From the NCBI GenBank assembly GCA_032433765.1, contig JAVIAB010000059.1, forward strand, positions 55,947,103 through 56,011,102: a DNA stretch of 64,000 nucleotides, written 5' to 3'. Under the pieces are notes generated by a model. The model saw only the letters and a list, made by a program, of their open reading frames with translations, made no database searches and had not been told where the DNA came from. Of this stretch, positions 9,498 through 19,364 are shown piece by piece (the stretch's first letter is position 1; the number at the start of each line of letters is the position of its first letter). The position numbers and the translations under genes are program-made. The stretch comes from Megaustenia siamemsis (lineage: Eukaryota; Mollusca; Gastropoda; Stylommatophora; Ariophantidae).

Positions 9498-11065
9498 CCG
9501 TCCACTACCTCACAGTTTAATAGATTTTGAAGCTGAAACACCAGCAGCAGAATTAGATGTAAATTTAGATGACTTCACCTTGAGTGAAATAGAAACCACC
9601 TTAAAGCTAATGACCAATAACAAGGCTGCTGGAGAGGATAAGTTAACAGCTGAGATCCTCAAGGCAATTGATAGCCATAATTTAATACATCTCCAAAAAA
9701 TGTTCAACATCATTTGGAAAACAGAGAAGACGCCTCATAAATGGAAAAAAGGAATCATTGTTAAGATCCCAAAAAGGGCAATCTTAGAGATTGTAACAAC
9801 TGGAGAGGCGTGACACTTTTGTCAGTTGCCTCAAAGTTATTCTGTAAAATCATCCTAAATAGAATAAAGGATTCAATAGATACAGTAATGCGTGAAGAAC
9901 AGGCTGGGTTTAGAAAAGGGAGAAGCTGTCTTGACCACATTTTCACTCTACGACTTATATTGGAGGAACATATTGAAAAGCAAAAACTTTTTGTACTTAA
10001 TTTCATCGACTTCAAAAAAGCATTTGATAGTATTCATAGAGATTCTTTGTGGAAAATTCTGAAGCAATATGGTTTACCATCAAAAATCATAAATATTATC
10101 AAAGACATGTATGATGGTTACACATGTGCAGTTCGAACAGAGGAAGGACTGAGCGAATGTTTCCCAATAGAAACTGGGGTTAAACAAGGATGTATTTTAT
10201 CGCCCTTGTTATTTGGAATTGTTATGGACTTCATAATGAAGAAATGCTGCACTGGTAATAAAGGCATCGAATGGATACAAGGAGACCATTTGGAGGACCT
10301 CGACTTTGCTGATGACATAGTTCTCATCAGCAGTCAGATAAAAACGATGCAGGAAAACACAAATGAACTATCATCAATAGCCAGCAAAATTGGGCTTGAG
10401 GTCAATCATGAAAAGACTAAAGTCATGAAAAGTTTAATTCCAACAAGTGACAAAATATACATGGAAAACAAACCAGTAGAAGAGATCGATCACTTTATCT
10501 ATCTTGGAAGTCACATTGATCGAGAAGGGATACGAGCAAAGAAATTAGAATCAGACTGGCTAAAGCAGCAATGTCTTTCAGAAGCCTTGAAAAGTTGTGG
10601 AAATCAAAACTCATTAGCACAAACACAAAACTTAGGCTATTCAAATCAAATGTACTATCAACCCTTACGTATGCGTGTGAAAGCTGGAAAACAACAAGAG
10701 ATATAGAAACAAAGTTGAACGCATTCGAAAATAAATGTCTAAGGAAAATACTTGGTATAGAATGGAACGAATTCAAAACAAACGAGGAAATTAGAGAAAT
10801 CGCCAATCAACCACTAATATCTTCAGTAATAAAGAAAAGACGATGGTCATACGTTGGACATGTGATGAGAAGAGATAATAATCGAATAGCAAAGCAAGCC
10901 CTCATATGGGAAACAACAGGTAAAAGAAAAAGAGGAAGACCCAGGGAGACACTGAGAAGAACATTGATGAGAGAGGCAAGAGCAGCAGGAATCGGCTCCC
11001 TCAATGAGATAGAACTGCTTGCACAGAACAGAGACAGATGGCGAGATTTAATAAAATATCTTTAA
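9206..11065 (+). pseudogene. LINE-A reverse transcriptase, right copy (two extra frameshifts)
   Basis: The same RT as at 1692-3551, but interrupted twice. Near 9775 five A replace six before GGGCAATC, ending a frame after KIPKRAILE. Near 10525 three G replace four in GAAGGGATACG. Reading resumes in the next frame each time, so the three pieces together cover all RT blocks, including [20 protein letters not shown] and LDFADD. Both lesions are absent from the left copy. Confidence 0.85.
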
Positions 11066-11223
11066 AAGAAAACTGCTAGAACAAAAATTCATATAGGAGA
11101 AGGTGTATCTTGGTCTACGCCCTATGGGCCGGTTACGGCTCGAAAGGTCAATAGATAGATAGATATCAACTTTAGCTAAAGATTGATCACGCGGACATAT
11201 AAAAACGTCCATTATTATTTCAT

Positions 11224-12496
11224 TTATTCTGAATCAGAGGAGTCTAACATATTGATTACTAATCTGGGCTGAACGAACGATAGTCCATCTTTTTCCAATA
11301 GTCATTTTCTTCTTTTAAGACATGATCTTCACATTTGCACCAAAATCTTTGTCAATCTGTGATAGAGCAGCATATGTCAGTCCTTTTATATCGCATAGTT
11401 TAAAACTTGTATTCTCAGCTGCCACCTGCCCTTTAATTTTTGCCCAAACGAGTTCAATGGGGTTTAATTGTGGATGATAAGGGGGTAGTCTCAAGCTCGT
11501 ATGACCATGCTGTTGAATGATTTTGTCTATTTGGAATACTTTGGTCTTTTGCGATTTCTTAACAAGTGACAGTAATTCAGGTTTCAAAATCCTCGTTAAA
11601 TGGAATTCCTTCCTTTCTTAGCCAAATCTTTATAACATCTTTTGTACTGGTAGATGTAGGAATTTTGTCTTCTTCTGCCACAGCGTTGTGGTACGACGCG
11701 TTGTCCATTACCAGACAGGATGGTCTGTCTAGAATTGGAAGAAGAGTATTTTCAATCCACTCTCTAAATATATGGCCATTCATCTCGGTGTGATAGTCCC
11801 TGTTGTCAGTATAATTAGAGGTGAATATAAGTTCTGCATTTTTCACCACCCTTCTTTTCGGCTGCCTGCATGTGCCATTATAATACGCTGTCCTTTTCCA
11901 GTGGGTACACATCTTTTAATACTTCCATCTGATAACTGCCATTCCTTTGCACTTGTGTGGTGAGAATTTATCCAAGATTCATCTAGAAATACAATATCAT
12001 AACCTTGGTTACGTATTTCCCGTACTTCACGTAAATATTTACTCCTCATAGAAACTAAGTGCGGCTTCTCGCAGATGACATTTCTACCACTATCGTACTT
12101 TCTAAACGTAAAACCGATGCTTCTAACAGTTCTCCATAATGTTGTTTTCGACACAACAATGTCATTTTCTGCTCTCAGTCGAATTTTCAGTTTTCTTAAA
12201 GTCACAGTTTCTTTGGAATCGAACATTTTACAAATTGCTCTTCTAATCACTTCCTTGTCAAAACTATCTACTACTTTCTTTCTTCCTAGCGTCCTAGTCT
12301 TGATTGAACTGGACACTCCGTTAGCTTTAAGCACTTGTTTGAAAAAGCGTTTGCTTATACCCAATGCGTGAATAGTTCTCTTTTCTGGCTTTGAGATGCT
12401 TCGATACAGTTTTCCACGCTTAGCTTTTATGCAAAAATATTTATACACCTTTATTGCCACTGATTGCAATGTAAGGAACTTTACTTTTATACCCAT
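11224..12496 (-). pseudogene. IS630/Tc1/mariner-type DDE transposase, right copy (several frameshifts)
   Basis: Mirror of 257-1533. The N-terminus is open from 12496 to about 11848, where one T is lost after GSRKEG. The centre reads on to about 11590 with VMDNASYHN and the first two catalytic aspartates. A two-base difference there shifts the frame before the block with LRLPPYHPQLNPIELVW. Another missing T near 11350 removes the true C-terminus. Because the left copy is open at these points and broken at a different one, each arm masks the defects of the other. Confidence 0.85.
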
Positions 12497-12752
12497 TGAC
12501 TAACAGATCACAAATTTAACGAAATTACCCAATAATTAGGATACGCCGTTGCACATAAATCACAACAAAACGACAGGAAATGGGATGCACCGGATATAAA
12601 ATTATAACTATGACGCGTTTTATGTGTTTTTTAGTGCTTAAAACAGGGAAATTGGCGCGCATTACGTTCAAGATGACAAGTCCGTGGGTGCTCACTCATA
12701 TGAAGCGGTAATTCCTCCAAATATATGGTTTGACCAAAATGCCTTAAATTTG

Positions 12753-13020
12753 TATACTTCAAATAAAGAATATTTAAAACTATACGTTTGTTGGTGAGGA
12801 AATGAATGTACTTCTTGGGACCAAAAAATCACAAGACCATATGCAAAATTTCAGCATTATCAATCAATTGGTTGCAGAGATATGGAATTTTAAACACCTT
12901 CAAATATTTAGAAACGACCTATAGTTGTTGTTGTTGTTGTAGCAAACAATCTTTGTCAAATTAATGAAGGTCCGATATATTGATTCTCATTGTTATTTAG
13001 ACACTGTTCTCACATATGGA
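12753..13020. other. No recognisable feature
   Basis: Flank of the right arm. The arm may or may not continue here, since its partner would lie left of the window. No gene seen. Confidence 0.5.
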
Positions 13021-13257
13021 TTTATATTTTATAATAATAATAGCAGTTGTATTAATGGTGGTTATAGTAGTATTTATTGTAGTTGTAACAGTAGTAGTAA
13101 TAATATTAATTGTAACAGCAGCAGTAGTAATATTGGTTGTGATATTAGTATAAGTAATAGTAATAGTAATAGTAATAGTAGTAGTGGCGGCAGTAGCAGA
13201 AGAAGTAATAGTAGTAAAGGTAGTGGTAGTCATAGTAGTAGCAGTAGTAGCAGAATT
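13021..13257. repeat. GTA/AAT-rich trinucleotide tract
   Basis: Imperfect (AGT/AAT)n tract abutting LINE-B on its 5' side. Serine/asparagine-rich or threonine/isoleucine-rich frames across it are composition artefacts. Confidence 0.9.
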
Positions 13258-15497
13258 AGTTGGATCTATGCAATCAAAACGATTTATTTATCACCAACAC
13301 ATTCTTTAAACACAGAGAGTCGCAAGTATACACCTGGTACAAATGGAATGACACAACATGCAGAAGCCAGATATATTTTATACTAACAAGACAACAGAAC
13401 AAGAAAAGAGTAACCGACAGTAGAGCAATCCCAAATTTTACAGACGACACGGATCACAAGATGGTTATGATCACACTAATGCAGCCAAAATAAAGAGAAT
13501 ATACGGGGAAAAAAAAAGAAGCGAAAAGAACATACAATAAAAATAAAACAATTAAAAGATCAAGAAACAAGGAAAACCCTAAAAAAAAACTAACAGAGGA
13601 ATTCAAGAAACTCCCTAACGAAGTATGCACAGTAGAAGAAGAATGGGAACATATTAAGGAAACAGTAACCAACATCTCTAAAACAGTTTGTGGAACGAAG
13701 CTAAGAACAAGAGAAGGGAAAAGAGCACCCCGTGGTGGAACGAAACAACCAGAGAAGCAATCAAAGAAAAGAAGAAACTGTTTACAAATTGGAGGGAGAA
13801 CAAGAACCAAGAAAAATATTTAAAATATGCCTTAGTTCGAAAAAAGTTAAAATGTTGATCAAAGAAGCTAAGCAAAAGAATTGGACAGAATTCGGACAAA
13901 ACATGAGCAGGGACTTCAAGACAGCCACAAGAGATTTCTACAAAGCAGTAAAAGCCACAAGAGCGAGAAAAGAAAACCATGATCCTACTGAGCTGATAAA
14001 TGACAAAGACGGACAGCCAATATCAAATTACCAATGTATGCAACAGAGATGGAAAGAATATTTTGAAGACCAGTTAAACATACCAACTACCAATAAGACA
14101 ACAAAAACCACGCTAGAACTCACAAATACTGAACCCAACATAATGAAAGAGGAAATCGAAGAAGTAATCAAATATGCACAAAGAAACAAAGCACCAGGGA
14201 TAGATAACATTCCAATAGAAATAATAGCAGCAGCGGGAGAAACAGGAGTGCAATGGCTGCACAGAATATTTAATGCAGCATGGCACCAACAACAAGCCCC
14301 AGAAGACTGGCAACAGGCAATCATCATACCAATATGGAAAAAGAAAGGTAGCAAAAGAGACTGCAATCAATATAGAGGTATATCTCTTCTCAGCCATGTA
14401 GGAAAGCTATACGCCAAAATCTTGGGAAAAAGGCTGAGACCAAAAATAGAACTACAGTTAAGCGATTCTCAAATGGGGTTCCGAAAAAACAGAGGGTGTA
14501 CCGACGCACTATTCACATTAAAACAGCTTGCAGAAAAAACGACAGAACACAATTAAAACTTATACATAGCCTTCATTGACCAGGAAAAAGCATTCGACAG
14601 AGTAAACAGAAAACAACTGTGGGAGATACTAACAACATACGGAGTAAGCCAACATCTAATCAACCTTATTAAAAGTCTCTACATCAACAGCAGCTGCAGG
14701 GTCACAACAGCAGCAGCCTACACAGACCACTTCGAAGTTAGATCAGGTGTAAGACAGGTGTGCGTACTATCCCCCCTACTGTTTATTACATACATGGACC
14801 ATATATGCAAGCTAGCCAACCCATCAGAGACAGAGGAGATCAACGAGCTTTTATTTGCAGACGATCAGGCACTAATACATGAAACAATAGAAGACCTACA
14901 AGAACACTTAAACAAACTGAACATCTCAGGCACAAAATACAACATGAAAATCAACATCAACAAAACAGAAGTCATGAATGTCGCCAAAAATAAACATAAC
15001 TATAGAAGGCAGACAACTAAAACAAGTAGAGGAATTCAAATACGTAGGAAGTCTAATGACAAACGATAATTTCCAAACAGCAGAGATAGAATCAAGATGC
15101 AACAAAGCTTGTCAAATCATTGGACAGTTATCACCACTATTGTGCAACAAGGAAATAACTATGGAGGCAAACGAGCACTATACAATACAATCTTCATCCC
15201 AACGTTGTGCTACCAATGCCAGACCTGGACCCTAGATGCAAGAACAATAAAAAAATAACCTCTACAGAGATGAAATGTATTAGACGAATGATAGGAAACA
15301 GTCTGAGAGATAAGATCAGAAATGAAGAGCTGAGAAAAAAGCTAGGAGTAGCCCCCGCCATAGAATATATAAGGAAACAACAGATAAAATGGTTTGGCCA
15401 CGTGACAAGGCAGAAAGAACTAAACACAACACAACGAGCCTTCAACAAAAGTTGTGAGAACACCAGACCCAAGGGTCGACAACGAAAAAGATAGGTC
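13258..15497 (+). pseudogene. LINE-B endonuclease C-terminus and reverse transcriptase (decayed)
   Basis: The endonuclease end reads NDLFITNTFFKHRESQVYTW and later DTDHKMVM, a drifted SDH box. RT blocks follow: QYRGISLLSHVGKLYAKIL, DSQMGFRKNRGCTDALFTLK, FIDQEKAFDRVNRKQLWEIL, VRQVCVLSPLLF and the catalytic LLFADDQALI. An in-frame TAA near 14554 and shifts near 14980 and 15230 break it. The normally invariant Gly of the RQGCVLSPLLF block is Val here. The C-terminal region contains IKWFGHVTRQ. Confidence 0.85.
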
Positions 15498-15622
15498 GAT
15501 GGAATATTAGAAGCACTAGGAAACATAACAGCAGCAGAGGCGAACAGAAGAGCAAAAGACTTCAAATTATATCTCCCCTCGACGCTGAAAGGCAGATGAG
15601 GAAGGAAAGAAGAAGAAGAAGA
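13258..15622 (+). mobile_element. LINE-B, 5'-truncated non-LTR retrotransposon
   Basis: Begins abruptly at the GTA tract inside the endonuclease domain and runs through the RT to a 3' end with CCCCTCGACGCTGAAAGGCA and a (GAA)n tail. Further 3' fragments of the same family lie at 23873, 25543 and 33058. It is broken by stops and frameshifts. Confidence 0.85.
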
Positions 15623-15629
15623 AGTACTA

Positions 15630-15704
15630 TTAATGGTAGTAATAGTAATAACAGTAATAATAGTAATAATAGTAATAATAGTAATAATAGTGGTTGTAGT
15701 ATTA
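15630..15704. repeat. (AATAGT)n microsatellite
   Basis: Near-perfect AATAGT/AATAAT repeats between the LINE-B tail and a LINE-E fragment. Confidence 0.9.
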
Positions 15705-15985
15705 CTAGATCAAAGCAAAAGAGAGCTAATTTCCAATATTATGAAGAAACAATCATCATTTATTGGCCATGTAATGAGAAGAGAACAACTGGAATATATT
15801 GTAACAACTGGAAACATTGAGGGACGAAGAGATAGAGGGAAGCAAAGAGAAAAAATACCAGACAGTTTAAGAGAATGGCATGGCAGGAGTTCAACAACAG
15901 AAATGATAAATAGCTGCCGAGATCGAAAGTTGTGGAGAGACATGATCACCTACGCCAGTAGGCCTGGTACTTGATGATGATGATC
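15705..15985 (+). mobile_element. LINE-E 3' fragment
   Basis: Encodes the LINE-E C-terminus (FIGHVMRREQLEYIVTTG, then LWRDMITYASRPGT and a stop) and ends in GATGATGAT. LINE-E is the most frequent family in the window, with at least ten copies recognisable by the end GGCCTGCTGGCGTAGGTGAT or its complement. Confidence 0.9.
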
Positions 15986-16089
15986 TTCATTTTGCCAAAA
16001 TGTGTATTTTTCTCTGTGTACGTATATAATTTGCCTGTCTATAATATTAAGCCTCCCAAACAGGGGAATCAATACAATGTTTGTGTTAA

Positions 16090-16245
16090 TTATTATAGAT
16101 AAATTGTTATAGATAAATTGTTATAGATAAATTGTTACAGATAAATTGTTATAGATAAATTTTTATAGATAAATTGTTACAGATAAATTGTACCAGATAA
16201 ATTATTATATATAAATTGTTATAGATAAATTGTACCAGATAAAAG
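16090..16245. repeat. 14-bp tandem repeat, part 1
   Basis: Units of AGATAAATTGTTAT. The array resumes at 17556-17640 on the far side of LINE-C, so LINE-C inserted inside it. Confidence 0.9.
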
Positions 16246-17555
16246 GGAGTGTGAAATGTACAGAGGAATATCCCTATTGAGTCAAGTTGGTAAAATGTTT
16301 GCTAAAACATTAGAGAGGAGAGTAAGATACATAATAGAACCTCAATTAAGTAATAATCAATTCGGATTCAGAAAAGGCAAAAGCTGTACTGATGCTATAT
16401 TTACATTGAGACAACTATGTGAAAAAAACAATAGAATATGCCAGAAACCTAAATATAGTGTTTATAGATCAGGAAAAAGCGTTTGATCGTGTGGACAGGA
16501 ACAAACTTTGGCAAACTTTAGAAACATACGGGGTAGCAGGACAACTACTAGAAAATATAATAGTACTATATAAAAACAGTCGAAGTGCCGTCAGAACATC
16601 GGAAGGTCTGTCAGAATGGTTTCAGGTTACAACAGGAGTAAGACAAGGATGTGTCCTCTCACCACTCCTCTTCATCATATATATGGACAAAATAAATCAG
16701 GAAACAATCAACAACAAGGACAAATCAAATAATAACATAGAGGTAGAAAACTCCAACATCAATGAGCTACTCTTCGCAGATGACCAATGCCTAATATATG
16801 AGGATGAAAACCTGCTACAACAGCATTTAACATCTCTAGATAAAAGTTGCACAAACTACAGTATGAAAATTAACACAGCAAAAACAGAGGCTATAAGAAT
16901 AAGCAAATTAAGACACCCATTAAACATCAAGATCAAAGACAAAGAAATAAAACAAGTAGAGGAATTCAAGTATTTAGGCACAATGTTCACAGAAGATGGA
17001 AAAGTAGACAGAGAAACTGACATGAGAATACAAAAAGCAAATGCTGTCACATACCAGCTTTCACCATTGTTAAGACATCCAAACATTTCTATGCCAGCTA
17101 AACAACAAATGATAAATAGCATCTTCATACCAACTTTGTGCTATGAAAGTCAAACATGGACCCTTTCTAAATCACATTTAAGAAAGATCAATACATGTGA
17201 GATGCGATGCTTGAGAAAAGTAACAAACAACACAAGAAGAGATAGAATACCAAATGAAACCATAAGAAAAATGGTAGGAACAAAACCCTGCCAAAAATAT
17301 ATAGAACAACAACAACTTAAATGGTTCGGCCACCTGGTCAGAATGAATCCTCACCAATTACCATCAAGAGCGTTCTTCTCGTGAATGCATAGAAAAAGAC
17401 AAGAGGAAGACCCAGAAGAAGATGGATAGATGCAGTGACAAAGACATGTAACAACAAAGGAAAATCACTAATTCAGACAATTCGAGCATCACAAGAACGA
17501 CAAATGATATAAACCACGACACCTTTTAGGTATCAGTGAAAGAGAAAGAAGAAGA
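16246..17555 (+). mobile_element. LINE-C, 5'-truncated, inserted in a tandem repeat
   Basis: The words before and after it, TACCAGATAAA at about 16234-16244 and again at about 17557-17567, look like a target-site duplication. The 3' end has AGAAAGAAGAAGAAG. Related 3' fragments lie at 43676-44050 (-) and 44386-44475 (+). Confidence 0.85.
16256..17512 (+). pseudogene. LINE-C reverse transcriptase C-terminal two thirds (one frameshift)
   Basis: Starts in the RT at YRGISLLSQVGKMFAKTL, then NQFGFRKGKSCTDAIFTLRQ. A frame change near 16425 leads into a 321-codon open stretch. That stretch has FIDQEKAFDRVDRNKLWQTL, GVRQGCVLSPLLFIIYMD, the catalytic LLFADDQCLIY, VEEFKYLGTMFTEDG and LKWFGHLVRMNPHQ. 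A second shift near 17385 precedes the RGRPRRRWIDAV tail, which ends with the stop at 17510-17512. The N-terminal endonuclease is missing, as expected of incomplete reverse transcription. Confidence 0.85.
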
Positions 17556-17640
17556 AGTACCAGATAAATTGTTATAGACAAATTGTTATAGATAATTGTA
17601 CCAGATAAATTGTTGCAGATAAATTACCAAGTTGCAAATA
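17556..17640. repeat. 14-bp tandem repeat, part 2
   Basis: Continuation of the AGATAAATTGTTAT array of 16090-16245 after the LINE-C insertion. Confidence 0.85.
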
Positions 17641-17799
17641 AAGTTATACTAAACAATAAGTCAGAGCTACCATATAGATACAATCGTCGGCAACAACCAT
17701 TGCTAGAAGAAGAAACACTTCCACCACCAGCAACAGTTTGTACATGTTCATTTCCTGTAAAGGAAGATCGGACAAAATGATCAGTCACTTGTAAATACA

Positions 17800-18245
17800 A
17801 AATAATATTCTCAAAATCATTTGTTAAAACAAAAAAATATATATTTTAAAGAATCACTTGTTAATATAAATAAATATTTTTAAATCATTTGTTGAAACAT
17901 AAATATATATATTTTTTTAAAATCACTTGTTAATATAACTAAATATGTTTTTTTATCATTTGTTAAAACAAATATATATATATATATTTAAAAAATCACT
18001 TGTTAATATAAATAAATATTTAAAAGTCAGCTTTTTTAAACAAATAAAAAAATGCATTTGTTGAAACAAAAAAAATATATATTTAATAAATCACTTGTTA
18101 ATAGAAATAAATATTTTTAAAATCATTTGTTAAAACAAACAAAAAAACACATATTTTAAAAAAATCACATGTTAATATAAATAAATATTGAAAAAAAACT
18201 GTTGTTTTAAAGAAAGAAATATTTTTTTAACGTCAGGTGTTAATA
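17800..18245. repeat. AT-rich tandem repeat, about 65-70 bp unit
   Basis: Alternating half-units ATCACTTGTTAATATAAATA and ATCATTTGTTAAAACAAA, with variable A/T runs, in about six copies. No gene. Confidence 0.85.
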
Positions 18246-18436
18246 AACATATTTACTTGTACGACATCACTATCTAGAAGAGCACCGCTCTTTATCGTTG
18301 ATATTTTAGATACAGCCACACCCTATCCGTCTCAGCAATCTGGGCATAGTTCGTCAATTGTACAGTCAATTTGACTAGAAAGACAATAGCTTCAATATTT
18401 AGTATTTGTTTTAGACTGAATCAGAAAAATGTCAGA
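18246..18436. other. No recognisable feature
   Basis: Single-copy-looking sequence between the AT-rich array and the chimeric LINE fragment. Confidence 0.5.
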
Positions 18437-18528
18437 TATTTGGTATAGCGTGGGAAGAATTCGTAACAAACGAAGAAATTAGAGAAATCGCCAATCAACA
18501 ACTAATATCTTCAGTAATCAAGAAAAAG
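18437..18528 (+). mobile_element. LINE-A-like C-terminal fragment fused to LINE-D
   Basis: Encodes a diverged form of the LINE-A C-terminal segment ([18 protein letters not shown]; in [23 protein letters not shown]). It stops abruptly at 18528, where LINE-D RT sequence begins in the same strand. Confidence 0.8.
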
Positions 18529-19133
18529 CTCTCTTCTATCACACAGCCATCAACAGATGCAGGATAAAATGAGCATACTTGATGAGAGATCACAACAGCT
18601 AGGACTGAAGATTAATAGAGATAAGATCAACATTATGAGAATTAATGCAGTTGGCAATAACCAAATAAAACTAGGAGAAATACCGCTATTAGATGTACAA
18701 TCTTACATATATCTGGGCAGTAATATAGATAAAGAGGGAGGAACAGAAAATGATACCAAAATAAGGATATCAAATGCAAGAGGAGTTTTCAAATTTTCAA
18801 CTCAAATGTTAAATCGGTCCTATTATATGGCTGTGAAACATGGAGAACAACAAAAGTGACAATCACAAAGATACAGACTTTCATTAATGGATGCTTACGC
18901 AGAATAAAAGGATGGAAATGGCAGGACAAATTCACTAACATAGAATTATGGAAATGTACCAGTCAAATACCAGTGGATAAAGAGATACATCGAAGACGAT
19001 GGCGCTGAATAGGACACACACTACGGAAGCCAACTGAGAGTATTACGCAACAGGCCCTTTTTGAAATCCCCAGGGGAAAAAACAAAGAGGAAGACCAAGG
19101 AATTCTTGGAGAAGACAGATAGAAGCAGGGATG
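18529..19133 (+). mobile_element. LINE-D 3' fragment (decayed)
   Basis: Matches 60170-60830: MQDKMSILDERSQQLGLKIN, YIYLGSNIDKEGG, then MEMAGQIH-type sequence and a C-terminal GKNKEEDQGIL region in broken frames. It diverges from the other copy after GATGATGGGA near 19140. Confidence 0.85.
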
Positions 19134-19364
19134 AAGATGATGGGAAGGGGGGGGGTGAGTAGGGTGGAAAGGCAATTGGGGATAGAACCCATGCAAAGAC
19201 CACCAAGAAATAATGCAACAGTAAAAAAAAAGGGTCCAAATGGAACTAGGAAAATCGAAGGAAAAAATAGACTTGGAAAAGAACTGGTGAGACAGAAGCA
19301 AAGGCTGCAGGATGGACGTGGCTCAGTTGAAGAAAATAGCTCCGAAATGTCATCGTTGACAGAG
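19134..19364. other. Purine-rich stretch, no recognisable gene
   Basis: A/G-rich sequence including a nine-G run. It reads as 80 open codons, but nothing in it is recognisable. Confidence 0.5.

Larger units (their letters stand above)
7991..11163 (+). mobile_element. LINE-A, full-length non-LTR retrotransposon, right copy
   Basis: A 3173-bp mirror copy of the left LINE-A. The flanking duplication TATCAACTTTA lies at 7980-7990 and 11164-11174. The 3' end has the sequence CTCGAAAGGTCAATAG plus an ATAG tail. It is oriented outward, like the left copy. Confidence 0.85.
7290..12752. repeat. Right arm of giant inverted repeat
   Basis: Reverse complement of 1-5467, only a few bases different in length. 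Differences I found by eye are mainly single-base changes in runs (for example four versus five T near 11350 against 1410, four versus five G/T steps near 11590). One plain substitution lies near 8090 against 4676. Gene content mirrors the left arm. Near identity means a recent duplication, gene conversion, or an assembly effect. Confidence 0.95.

Noticed and set aside
1..12752. Missed-adapter sequencing artefact as the whole explanation of the palindrome
   Set aside because: Such artefacts fold back with almost no spacer. Here 1.8 kb of unique repeat sequence separates the arms. Mis-assembly of another kind remains possible and is noted in the findings.
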